DNA of 35,284 bases from contig JAFASL010000794.1 in NCBI GenBank assembly GCA_019244535.1, forward strand, positions 1 to 35,284. Direction: 5' to 3'. The notes under the pieces were generated by a model. It did not search any database, was not told the origin of the DNA, and saw only the letters and a program-made list of their open reading frames with translations. The position numbers and the translations under genes were made by a program. Shown here piece by piece: positions 1 through 7,713 of this stretch (position 1 is the first letter of the stretch; the number at the start of each line of letters is the position of its first letter). Source of the DNA: Alphaproteobacteria bacterium. Lineage in GTDB: Bacteria > Pseudomonadota > Alphaproteobacteria > ATCC43930 > CGMCC-115725.

Positions 1-1279
1 TGGCGCCGACCGCAAATGGCAACCCGACGCCCATCGTCCCAAAGGGTCCCGAATTGAGCCGGTGGCCGGGGACGAAGGTCGGGATCGATTGGCGGCCGAA
101 ATTGAGGATTTCCTGCCCGTCGACGGTGAGGATCGCCTCGCGCTGCATGAAGTTCTTGACCTCCTCGCAGAGCCGCAGCGGATGGATGTCGCCGTCGGTC
201 GGGTAGTTGCCGCCGGCGCGCAGCCGCTTTTTTGCCTCGCCATCGGCCAGTTTCTGGCGCCACGGCTGGAAGCGGTCGGCGGTCTTCGCATCGACCGCTT
301 CGCACAATTGCTGCAGCACCGACTTGCAGTCGCCGACGACTGGAATGTCGATGTTGCGCGCCGAGTTGCCCATCTCCTCGGGGTCGATGTCGATGCGCGC
401 GACTTTGGCGTTGGGGCCAAACCGCGGCGGCAAGGCGTGGCCGATGACATAATTCGTGCGCGTGCCGAGGATGATGATCAGATCGGCTTCGCGGAACGCG
501 TCGTTGCGCATCGTGAGATAGGCAAAGGGATGGTCGTCGGGGAGGACGCCGCGCCCTTGCGGGGTCGTGTAGAACGGGATGCCGGCCTTTTCGACAAACG
601 CCCGCATCTCGTCCCAGGCATGCGACCACAACACGCCGCTGCCGGAGACGATGATTGGCTGGCGGGCGCTGCCGATCGCGTCGACGAGTGCGTTTAATGC
701 CTTTGGCTCGGCGTAGGGGCGCGCCCTGACGATCGGGCGGCCGCAGTAGCTCCAATCGACTTCCACCTCGTCGACCTTGGTGTAGAGCACGTCGCCCGGG
801 AAATCGAGATAGACCGGGCCCGGCTTGCCGTTCAGCGCTGTCTGGAACGCGAAATTGATCTGCTGCGGCAGGCGCTTCAGATTGTGCACGCGGTCGGCGT
901 ATTTGACCCAACCATCGAATGCCTTGACCTGGTCGATCTCCTGGAAGACCTGGCGGCCGAACTGGCTGATCGGGCTCGAGCCGCCGAGTGCGACGACCGG
1001 GCAGCAGTCGATCAGCGCATTGGCGAGCCCGGTGCCGAGATTGAGCGCGCCGGGACCGCTCGCCCCGATGCACACGCCCGGCCCCTGCGTCACCCGCGCA
1101 TAGGCCTGCGCCATATACGCCGCACCCTGCTCGTGGCGGGTGTCGATCAACCGGATGCCCTCCTTGATGCACTCCGACTCGACGTCGAGCATCGGCCCGC
1201 CCATGATGTAGAAGATGTCCTTCACGCCTTGCGCCTTCAGGCACCGGGCGACGATCTCATTACCTGTCACTTCCGCCAT
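1..1279 (-). CDS. Thiamine-diphosphate enzyme, oxalyl-CoA decarboxylase / 2-hydroxyacyl-CoA lyase type (partial)
   Basis: The 3' end lies beyond the left edge; about 426 residues are visible. The protein begins MAEVTGNEIVARCLKAQG, the N-terminal pyrimidine-binding domain of ThDP enzymes, with the cofactor-activating Glu at about residue 50 in DTRHEQGAAYMA, then a GASGPGALN loop. A central Rossmann-like domain follows (IIVSGSGV, IIILGTRTNYV, ARIDIDPEE). The visible end (VDGQEILNFG, GPFGTMGVGLP) is the start of the diphosphate-binding domain; the GDG...N metal motif is off the edge. ATG at 1279 has an AGGAGG-type ribosome site (1286-1292) about 6 nt upstream. Such enzymes decarboxylate oxalyl-CoA or cleave 2-hydroxyacyl-CoA. 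The family III CoA-transferase encoded just upstream on the same strand supports an acyl-CoA substrate, but acetolactate-synthase-like paralogues cannot be excluded. Family is secure; substrate is inferred. Confidence 0.88.
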   Translation of the reverse strand, partial: MAEVTGNEIVARCLKAQGVKDIFYIMGGPMLDVESECIKEGIRLIDTRHEQGAAYMAQAYARVTQGPGVCIGASGPGALNLGTGLANALIDCCPVVALGGSSPISQFGRQVFQEIDQVKAFDGWVKYADRVHNLKRLPQQINFAFQTALNGKPGPVYLDFPGDVLYTKVDEVEVDWSYCGRPIVRARPYAEPKALNALVDAIGSARQPIIVSGSGVLWSHAWDEMRAFVEKAGIPFYTTPQGRGVLPDDHPFAYLTMRNDAFREADLIIILGTRTNYVIGHALPPRFGPNAKVARIDIDPEEMGNSARNIDIPVVGDCKSVLQQLCEAVDAKTADRFQPWRQKLADGEAKKRLRAGGNYPTDGDIHPLRLCEEVKNFMQREAILTVDGQEILNFGRQSIPTFVPGHRLNSGPFGTMGVGLPFAVGA

Positions 1280-1314
1280 TTGCGTTCCTCCTAGTTCTGC
1301 TTGCGCTCAGCGTT

Positions 1315-1420
1315 GCCCCTCACCCTCCCGCGGAGCCTGTCCTCCGGCCGCGCTTCGCGCGGACCCGGGGACGGGTCCCTCCCTCTCCCCGCGAGCGGGG
1401 AGAGGGCTGGGGTGAGGGGC
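1315..1420. repeat. Palindromic interspersed repeat, copy A
   Basis: A 106-bp element fills most of the 148-bp gap between the CoA-transferase and the ThDP enzyme. Its ends are a perfect 11-bp inverted repeat, GCCCCTCACCC (1315-1325) and GGGTGAGGGGC (1410-1420). Inside are three more palindromes: 1348-1362 (6-bp arms), 1361-1378 (7-bp arms) and 1381-1406 (12-bp arms with a 2-nt centre). Translated, it gives the LTPALSPLAGRG / LPLPASGERAGVRG strings often seen when proteobacterial intergenic repeats are over-called as ORFs. A copy with the same termini lies inside sucB and a related copy lies before sucA. It could also act as a transcript-processing or partial termination structure between the two genes. 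Confidence 0.85.
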
Positions 1421-1427
1421 GCTCTCG

Positions 1428-2642
1428 TTAAATCACGCCGTCCTTCTTCAGTGCGTCGACGTCGCCGGGGCTCATGCCGAGCCAGTCGCCGAAGACCTCT
1501 GCGCAATGCTGACCCAAGAGCGGTGCCGGTTCGAGCTTAGGGGTGCGGCCGTCAAAGCGCACCGGCCAGCACGGCATCTTGAAGGGGCCGGTCGGATGGT
1601 CTGCGATCTGCAAGATGCCGCGCTCGGTAAAGCTCGGCTCGTTCATCAATTCCATCGTGTCGAGCACCGCCCCTGCCGGCACACCGGCGGCGCCGATCAG
1701 GCGCATCGCCTCGTGCTTGTCGCGCCGCTTTGTCCAATCGGCGACCATCGCGTTCACTTCTTGGATGCGCTCGCCGCGGGCCTGCGCGGTCTCGTAGCGC
1801 GGGTCGCCGATCAGGTCTTCGCGGCCGAGCAGCTTGAGCAGACGGTGCCAGTGATCCTTCTGGCGGGCGAAGACGTAGATCCAGTCGTTGGCGCCGCCCG
1901 GCGCGCAACGGAAAATCCCCGATGGCGCCGTGTTGCTCCGGTTGCTGTTGCGCGGCGCCGCCCGGCCGAGCACCGCCTGGGTCTGAAACGCGAAGCGGAT
2001 GTAGTGCAGCATCGCGTCCTGCATTGCCACCTGCAGACGCCTGCCCTGGCCGGTGGCACGGCGCTCGTAAAGTGCCCCGAGAATGCTGATAGCCATCGTC
2101 ATGCCGGTGCCGGTGTCGCCGAGCGAAACCCCGGGCCTGATCGGCGGGCCGTCAGGCTCGCCGGTGATGCTCATCGTGCCGCCTGCAGCCTGCGCGATCA
2201 TGTCGAAGGCGAGGTTCTTCTCGTAAGGGCTGCCCTCGCCGAAGCCCTTCACCTGGGCGTAAATGATGCCCGGGTTCAGCGCCCGGATCGCCTCGTAGCC
2301 GAGGCCCAGCCGCTCGATTGTGCCAGGCGCCATGTTTTCGATCATCACATCGGCCTTCTTCGCCATGTCCTTGACCAAGGCTAAGCCGCGCTCCGACTTC
2401 AGATTGACGGTGACCGACTTTTTGTTGGCGTTGAATTCGAAAAAATAGAACGAGTCGGGGCTGCCGGGAGGGCCGGCGAAAGACGTCCGGCCGGGCTCGC
2501 CGCCGCCCGGGTTCTCAACTTTGACGACCTCGGCGCCAAGCCAGGCCAGCGCCTCGGTGCAGGAGGGGCCGGCTTCGAATTGCGTCAGGTCGAGCACTCG
2601 AACGCCGGAGAGGCAATTGAGAGGCGCGCTGTTTTCCGTCAT
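1428..2642 (-). CDS. CaiB/BaiF (family III) CoA-transferase
   Basis: About 404 residues, the usual length of formyl-CoA:oxalate CoA-transferase relatives, which move CoA between carboxylic acids through a covalent aspartyl intermediate. The N-terminus has the family signature GVRVLDLTQFEAGPSCTEAL with LGAEVVKVENP; ENMAPGTIERLGLGYE and IYAQVKGFGEGSPY follow. The catalytic Asp is in SLGDTGTGMT, about residue 176 from the chosen start. ATG at 2642 is preferred: GGAG lies 9 nt upstream. A TTG three codons earlier (2651) would leave that GGAG almost touching the start. It is the first gene of a likely two-gene unit with the ThDP enzyme, although a palindromic repeat separates them. The pairing recalls oxalate catabolism (frc-oxc), but CoA donor and acceptor cannot be read from sequence. 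Confidence 0.9.
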   Translation of the reverse strand: MTENSAPLNCLSGVRVLDLTQFEAGPSCTEALAWLGAEVVKVENPGGGEPGRTSFAGPPGSPDSFYFFEFNANKKSVTVNLKSERGLALVKDMAKKADVMIENMAPGTIERLGLGYEAIRALNPGIIYAQVKGFGEGSPYEKNLAFDMIAQAAGGTMSITGEPDGPPIRPGVSLGDTGTGMTMAISILGALYERRATGQGRRLQVAMQDAMLHYIRFAFQTQAVLGRAAPRNSNRSNTAPSGIFRCAPGGANDWIYVFARQKDHWHRLLKLLGREDLIGDPRYETAQARGERIQEVNAMVADWTKRRDKHEAMRLIGAAGVPAGAVLDTMELMNEPSFTERGILQIADHPTGPFKMPCWPVRFDGRTPKLEPAPLLGQHCAEVFGDWLGMSPGDVDALKKDGVI

Positions 2643-2703
2643 AAGGGCCAACTCCGATCAAACCTGGTGGGCAGCACGATACCGCACCGGCAGAGGCACT
2701 CCA

Positions 2704-3648
2704 ATGGCGAGCAATCAAACGAGCGTCTTTATCGATGGCGAGGCCGGCACAACTGGGCTCGGCATCCGAAGGAGGCTCGAAGCGGTGCCCGAGATAGTCC
2801 TGCGCAGTTTGCCCGCGGCGCAGCGCAAGGACCCATCAGCGCGGCAGGACCTGATGGCGGCGTGCAGCCTCGTTGTGTTGTGCCTGCCGGATGATGCGGC
2901 GCGAGAGGCGGTTGTGCTGGCCGAAGCATTGGGCGACGACTCGCCGAAATTGCTCGACGCCAGCACCGCGCATCGGGTCGACCCCGAATGGACCTATGGC
3001 TTCCCGGAGATGGAAGGCGATCAGCCCGGGAAGATCGCTGCGGCCCGCAAAGTCAGCAATCCCGGCTGCTATCCCACCGGCGCCATCGGTCTATTGCGCC
3101 CGCTCGTCCTAGCGGGGCTCGTCCCGCCCGATTACCCGATCACGATAAATGCGGTCAGCGGCTATTCGGGCGGCGGCAGATCGGCGATCGAGGTGCATGA
3201 TCGCGATCGCGGCCCGGCTTTTGAACTCTACGCACTCGGTTTGGAACATAAGCATGTGCCCGAGATCGAGCGTTTCGCGGGACTGTCGCGGCGGCCGATA
3301 TTCGTGCCCTCGGTCGGGCACTTCCGGCAGGGCATGCTCATCTCGATACCGCTCTACCTCGATGAGCTGCCCGGTAGGCCCACGGGCACCCGTTTGAAAG
3401 AGGCGCTGCACGCCTTTTACGAGGGCTCGGAATACGTGACGGTCGCGGTAGGCAACGAGGCGGGCAAGGTCGAGGCAGAGGCGCTCAATGACACCAACCG
3501 GCTCGAGCTCTACGTCTGGGCCAACGAGGCGCGCCGCCAAGCGGTGCTCGTCGCGCGTCTCGACAATCTCGGCAAAGGCGCGTCCGGCGCCGCCGTGCAG
3601 AATTTACGGCTGATGCTGGGTCTCGACGCTCGGCCCGAGCCGACCTAG
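2704..3648 (+). CDS. argC: N-acetyl-gamma-glutamyl-phosphate reductase, short (type 2) form
   Basis: 314 residues, matching the short ArgC class. The enzyme reduces N-acetylglutamyl phosphate with NADPH to the semialdehyde, the third step of arginine synthesis, in the cytoplasm. The N-terminus carries a dinucleotide-binding loop (FIDGEAGTTGLGIRRRL). The active-site Cys is C122 in VSNPGCYPTGAIGLL, and the second catalytic residue is H206 in PSVGHFRQGM; SGYSGGGRS (about 152-160) is also a family signature. An upstream in-frame extension exists but lies over the divergent CoA-transferase start, so ATG 2704 is chosen; its ribosome site (AGAGG) is weak. The gene is divergent from the CoA-transferase with a 61-bp gap, and its stop is 1 bp from the stop of the convergent MFS gene, leaving no room for a terminator. 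No other arg gene is in the window. Confidence 0.95.
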   Translation: MASNQTSVFIDGEAGTTGLGIRRRLEAVPEIVLRSLPAAQRKDPSARQDLMAACSLVVLCLPDDAAREAVVLAEALGDDSPKLLDASTAHRVDPEWTYGFPEMEGDQPGKIAAARKVSNPGCYPTGAIGLLRPLVLAGLVPPDYPITINAVSGYSGGGRSAIEVHDRDRGPAFELYALGLEHKHVPEIERFAGLSRRPIFVPSVGHFRQGMLISIPLYLDELPGRPTGTRLKEALHAFYEGSEYVTVAVGNEAGKVEAEALNDTNRLELYVWANEARRQAVLVARLDNLGKGASGAAVQNLRLMLGLDARPEPT

Positions 3649-3649
3649 G

Positions 3650-4942
3650 CTACAGCCTTTCGGCAATCGGGGCGAGGGTGGGTCCGGGGGTGGGTGGCGC
3701 TGCCTCGTCTAGGCTCTGGAGGCTGCGGCCGCGGGTTTCGGGCAAGAGCAGCAATGTGACGATCATAATCACCGAGGCGAAGGCGCTAAAGAGCGCGATC
3801 GTCGCGCCGAGCGGCAAGCTCTCGCTGACAAACCCAACCAGGGTCGGAAGAAACGACCCGAGCGCCCGGCCTCCATTATAGCAAAAGCCTTGGGCGGTGC
3901 CGCGCACTCCGGTCGGATAGAGCTCCGTCATGAACGGGCCCATCGGCGGGAATTTCATCAGGAAGACCGTGAACAGCGGGACACCGACAAGCAAAAGCCC
4001 GGTATTGCCCATCGGCACAAACATGTAGACGAGGATCATCACGAGGGAACCCACCGCCGACCACATGAAGGTCCATTTCCGGCCTATCGCGTCGCTCAGA
4101 TAGGAACCCAGCAGAAACCCGAAGAGTGCGCCCAGGATCTGCACCAGGAGGAAACCTCCGGTGGTAGTGGCAGACAACCCGCGCACCGTGCGCAGGTAGG
4201 TCGGCATCCAGAGGCCGAGGGCATAGCCGCCGCCCTGGGCGCCGGCGACCATTAACGTGACCTTCACCGTGGTCCACAGATACGATCCCCGAAAAGCCGC
4301 GAACAGGTGGCCGAGACCCACCGCCGGGCCGGTGCTGCGCCGCGACCGGAAGAGTTCGGGCTCATCGATATGCCGGCGGATCCAGAAGACCAGAATTGCC
4401 GGCAGCAGACCGATTGCGAACAGAACCCGCCACGCGATCGCTTCGGGTAGAAAGGCGTAAAGGGCGGTGTAGACGAGGGCCGAGACGCCCCAGCCCACGG
4501 CCCAGCCGGTCTGGACGATCCCGACGGCGCGGCCGCGGTATTTGTCGCGAATTACCTCGCCCATTAATACGGCGCCGGCTGCCCATTCGCCGCCAAAGCC
4601 GAGCCCGTGCAATGCCCGTAAGACGAAGAGCTGCTCGAAATTCTGTGCGAAGGCGCACAGGAACGTGAAAACCGAATACCACAGGATCGTGATCTGCAGC
4701 ATGCGCACCCGGCCGAACCGGTCGGCCAATGTGCCGGAGAACCACCCTCCCAAGGACGAGATCAGCAATGTCACGGTCCCAATGAGACCGGCTTCGCCGC
4801 GCGACAGACCCCAAAGCGCGATCACCGTCGGGATCACGAAGCTGTACATCTGCACGTCGAACGCATCGAGCGCCCAGCCGCCAAAACAGGCGCCCATCGT
4901 TCGACGCTCTTTTGCGTTCAGTTCACCAAACCAGGCTAGCAC
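3650..4942 (-). CDS. MFS transporter, metabolite:H+ symporter type
   Basis: About 430 residues from GTG 4942, with alternating hydrophobic segments consistent with the 12-helix MFS fold. Loop 2-3 has the MFS signature GTLADRFGRVRM (about 70-81). RALHGLGFGGEWAAGAVL (from about 109) is typical of the sugar / aromatic-acid / metabolite symporter group, and helix 1 has the WALDAFDVQMYSFV pattern seen in aromatic-acid:H+ symporters. GTG 4942 is preferred because a strong GGGGAGGG site sits 6-7 nt upstream; an upstream in-frame GTG at 5044 would add 34 residues (SAVGSLIRWPLLLGELL) without a good ribosome site. It is the next minus-strand gene after infC, 194 nt downstream, and converges with argC. 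The substrate is unknown, probably an organic anion. Confidence 0.87.
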   Translation of the reverse strand: MLAWFGELNAKERRTMGACFGGWALDAFDVQMYSFVIPTVIALWGLSRGEAGLIGTVTLLISSLGGWFSGTLADRFGRVRMLQITILWYSVFTFLCAFAQNFEQLFVLRALHGLGFGGEWAAGAVLMGEVIRDKYRGRAVGIVQTGWAVGWGVSALVYTALYAFLPEAIAWRVLFAIGLLPAILVFWIRRHIDEPELFRSRRSTGPAVGLGHLFAAFRGSYLWTTVKVTLMVAGAQGGGYALGLWMPTYLRTVRGLSATTTGGFLLVQILGALFGFLLGSYLSDAIGRKWTFMWSAVGSLVMILVYMFVPMGNTGLLLVGVPLFTVFLMKFPPMGPFMTELYPTGVRGTAQGFCYNGGRALGSFLPTLVGFVSESLPLGATIALFSAFASVIMIVTLLLLPETRGRSLQSLDEAAPPTPGPTLAPIAERL

Positions 4943-5136
4943 CGCTCCCTCCCCGATGGTTCTGTGCAGCAATGTCCCGATCAAAAGTTCCCCGAGGAGC
5001 AGCGGCCATCGGATCAGAGAGCCGACTGCGGAGCCCGACTGCACAGGCTATAACGCCTTTTCATCGCCGAACTGCAACCTTCCCGACCGATCGCGTCAGA
5101 TCGCCCGGTGCAGGCACCTCGCTGGCGCCGGCTAGA

Positions 5137-5673
5137 CTATTTTGGCGACATGACCATGGTCATTTGCCGGCCTTCCATCCGCGGCATTGGTTCGACCTTG
5201 GCGATTTCGTCGAGGTCGCCCCTGACCCGCATCAGCACATCCATGCCCAATTCCTGATGCGCCAGCTCACGCCCGCGGAACCGCATGGTTACTTTGACCT
5301 TATCGCCTTCTTCGATGAACTTCGTCATGCTGCGCCGTTTTACCTCGTAATCGTGGTCATCGATGCTCGGGCGCAGTTTAATCTCTTTGACCTCTATGAT
5401 TTTCTGCTTCTTTCGCGCCTCATTCTTCTTTTTCTGCTCTTCGTACTTGTATTTGCCGAAATCGAGGATTTTACAAACTGGGGGGTCCGCATTGGGCGCT
5501 ATTTCGACGAGATCGAGACCGACATTCGCGGCCATCGTGAGCGCTTCGCTGCGCCCGACAACACCCACCATCTGGCCACGCTCGTCGACGAGCCTTACGC
5601 GCGGGACACCGATCTCGTCATTGATCCGGGGCCCCTCGCGGGTGGGAGTTAGGTTCATTGGCGGTCTGGGTAT
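5137..5673 (-). CDS. infC: Translation initiation factor IF-3, predicted AUA start
   Basis: Binds the 30S subunit, blocks premature 50S joining and checks the start-codon-anticodon pair. The ORF shows the IF-3 N-domain opening ([20 protein letters not shown]), the linker ([20 protein letters not shown]) and the C-domain ([43 protein letters not shown] at the end). The first ATG (5658) lies 21 nt from the nearest ribosome site. An in-frame ATA at 5673 sits 6 nt after AAGGAG (5680-5685) and adds IPRPP, so 178 residues are predicted. Rare start codons on infC are a known feature that lets IF-3 repress its own synthesis. It follows thrS by 51 nt, the classic pair, but rpmI and rplT do not follow. 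Family is certain; the start is inferred. Confidence 0.95.
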   Translation of the reverse strand: MPRPPMNLTPTREGPRINDEIGVPRVRLVDERGQMVGVVGRSEALTMAANVGLDLVEIAPNADPPVCKILDFGKYKYEEQKKKNEARKKQKIIEVKEIKLRPSIDDHDYEVKRRSMTKFIEEGDKVKVTMRFRGRELAHQELGMDVLMRVRGDLDEIAKVEPMPRMEGRQMTMVMSPK

Positions 5674-5685
5674 GTAAATCTCCTT
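5671..5685 (-). promoter_or_regulatory. infC ribosome-binding site and AUA start codon
   Basis: On the minus strand AAGGAG (5680-5685) is followed by six bases and then ATA (5671-5673), in frame with the IF-3 ORF. No ATG, GTG or TTG lies at proper spacing: the first ATG is at 5658. This geometry decides the infC start and implies feedback control through IF-3 discrimination against non-AUG starts. Confidence 0.7.
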
Positions 5686-5724
5686 TGTCGATTGAACGGC
5701 TAGTCCGGAAGGACAATGAAACGG

Positions 5725-7656
5725 TTAGGAAGACGATGGAACCGCCGCTTCCCGCTTCAATCTAGCAACGGCCTCGCCGAGCGCAAGATCTTCCTGATCC
5801 TTGCCGCCGAGCCGGCGCAACGCAACCGATCGGTTTGCTGCCTCGCGCCGCCCGACGACCAGCATGACCGGGACTTTGGCGAGGCTGTGCTCGCGCACCT
5901 TATAGGTGATCTTCTCGTTTCCGCTGTCGAGCTCCACCCGCAGTCCCACCTCGGCACATTCGCGAGCAACCTCGGCCGCATAGTCTGCTGCCTCCGCGGA
6001 TATCGACGCGACCACAATCTGCACGGGCGCGAGCCACAACGGGAACCGGCCCGCGTAATGCTCAATCAGCACGCCGATGAAGCGCTCGAGCGAGCCGAAG
6101 ATCGCCCGGTGGAGCATCGCCGGACGGTGCCGTGCGCCGTCCTCACCGACATAGCTCGCATCGAGGCGCTCGGGCAGAACAAAATCAAGCTGCAACGTGC
6201 CGCATTGCCAGTCGCGGCCCAATGCGTCGCGCAGCACGAATTCGAGCTTGGGTCCGTAAAAGGCGCCTTCGCCGGGGTTAAGAGCGTAGCTTAGGCCAGC
6301 GGCTTGGACCGCGTCGCGCAACGCCGCTTCGGCGCGGTCCCAGACTTCATCCGAGCCGGCACGCACCGGAGGCCGGTCGGCGAATTTGATCGCCACGTCA
6401 TCGAAGCCGAAATCCCGGTAGACCGACAGCAGCAAATTGCAGAAGGCGATCGATTCCGCGGTGACTTGATCCTCGGTGCAAAAAATATGCGCGTCGTCCT
6501 GCGTAAAGGCTCGGACCCGCATGATACCGTGTAAAGCCCCGGACGGCTCGTTGCGGTGACAACTGCCAAACTCCGCAAGACGCAGCGGCAATTCGCGATA
6601 GCTATGCAGCCGGTTGCGGAAGATCAGCACATGCCCCGGGCAGTTCATCGGTTTTAGCGCCAGAACCTTGTCGTCGCGGCTTTCCGCAATGAACATGTTC
6701 TCGCGAAATTTCTCCCAATGTCCTGACGCTTCCCACAAGCTGCGATCGAGCAATTGAGGGCCTTTGACTTCGAGATAACCGGCCTTGTCGAGGCGCATGC
6801 GCAGGTAATTCTCGATGATGCGGAACAGCTTCCAGCCTTTCGGATGCCAGAACACGCTGCCGACCGCCTCCTCGCCGATGTGGAAGAGGTCGAGTTCGCG
6901 GCCGATGCGCCGATGGTCGCGGCGCTCCGCTTCTTCGAGTTGAAAGAGGTACCGGTCGAGCTCGCTCTGATCGGCCCAGGCGGTGCCGGAGATGCGTTGC
7001 AGTTGGGCATTTTTCGGATCGCCACGCCAATAGGCGCCGGCGACGTTCATCAGCTTGAAAGCCTGGCCGAGATGACCCGTGGAAGGCAGGTGCGGTCCGA
7101 CGCAAAGATCGATGAAGTCGCCTTGCCGATACAGGCTGATCCCCGCGCCGTCTGGGATTTCACCGATATACTCGGCTTTGTAGGTTTCCTCGATGCTGCG
7201 AAAATAAGAGATCGCTGCGTTGCGATCCCAGATTTCACGCGTGATCTTCTCGTCGCGTTTGACGATCTCGCGCATCCGCGCTTCGATCTTTTCGAGATCT
7301 TCGGGTGTGAACGGCTCGCTGCGGGCGAAGTCGTAATAGAACCCGGTTTCGGTTGCCGGCCCGAAGGTCACTTGGGTATCAGGGTAGAGCTCCTTGACCG
7401 CCTCGGCCATTACATGGGCAGCATCATGCCGGAGGATCTCCAACCCCTCCGGGCTATCCCGGGTGACAATAGCGATCGAAGCATTGTGATCGATTACGGT
7501 CGCGAGGTCGCGCACCTGGCCGTCGACCCGGACGGCAACCGCCGCTTTCGCCAGACCCCGTCCGATCGCCGCCGCGATTTCGCCGCCGCCGACCGGACCG
7601 GCAAATTCCAGGCGCTTGCCGTCGGGCAGGGTCACGGCGATCTTGTTTTCACTCAT
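5725..7656 (-). CDS. thrS: Threonyl-tRNA synthetase
   Basis: 643 residues, close to the E. coli enzyme. It charges tRNA-Thr and hydrolyses mischarged Ser-tRNA-Thr. Order of domains: TGS (about 1-63, [13 protein letters not shown]); second additional/editing domain with H77 and H81 (RHDAAH) and C185/H189 (LCVGPH); class II catalytic core from about 245 with zinc ligands C339 (MNCPGH), H390 (DDAHIF) and a later His in [10 protein letters not shown]; motif 2 in [18 protein letters not shown]; motif 3 in [14 protein letters not shown]; anticodon-binding domain from about 540. ATG 7656 is chosen; a GTG lies directly before it. The nearest Shine-Dalgarno (AAGGAA) is too far for standard use, but a three-codon ORF (ATG TAT CGG) ends in TGATG overlapping this start and could couple translation. 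It lies 54 nt after the glycosyltransferase and 51 nt before infC, a likely operon. Confidence 0.97.
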   Translation of the reverse strand: MSENKIAVTLPDGKRLEFAGPVGGGEIAAAIGRGLAKAAVAVRVDGQVRDLATVIDHNASIAIVTRDSPEGLEILRHDAAHVMAEAVKELYPDTQVTFGPATETGFYYDFARSEPFTPEDLEKIEARMREIVKRDEKITREIWDRNAAISYFRSIEETYKAEYIGEIPDGAGISLYRQGDFIDLCVGPHLPSTGHLGQAFKLMNVAGAYWRGDPKNAQLQRISGTAWADQSELDRYLFQLEEAERRDHRRIGRELDLFHIGEEAVGSVFWHPKGWKLFRIIENYLRMRLDKAGYLEVKGPQLLDRSLWEASGHWEKFRENMFIAESRDDKVLALKPMNCPGHVLIFRNRLHSYRELPLRLAEFGSCHRNEPSGALHGIMRVRAFTQDDAHIFCTEDQVTAESIAFCNLLLSVYRDFGFDDVAIKFADRPPVRAGSDEVWDRAEAALRDAVQAAGLSYALNPGEGAFYGPKLEFVLRDALGRDWQCGTLQLDFVLPERLDASYVGEDGARHRPAMLHRAIFGSLERFIGVLIEHYAGRFPLWLAPVQIVVASISAEAADYAAEVARECAEVGLRVELDSGNEKITYKVREHSLAKVPVMLVVGRREAANRSVALRRLGGKDQEDLALGEAVARLKREAAVPSSS

Positions 7657-7713
7657 CACCGATACATAACATTTCCTTGGTGATTTCTCAGCCTCGGCCG
7701 AACCCGTTCGGTA

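Noticed and set aside
62-697. Plus-strand open frame opposite the ThDP enzyme
   Set aside because: Minus-strand translation gives a continuous ThDP-enzyme sequence with a good ribosome site; the plus frame resembles nothing.
4943-5044. N-terminal extension of the MFS carrier
   Set aside because: GTG 5044 lacks a good ribosome site, whereas GTG 4942 has GGGGAGGG at proper spacing and leads straight into the first MFS helix.
6754-7683. 309-codon open frame antisense to thrS
   Set aside because: The opposite strand encodes a complete threonyl-tRNA synthetase with all motifs; the antisense frame has no recognisable family and is a product of high GC content.
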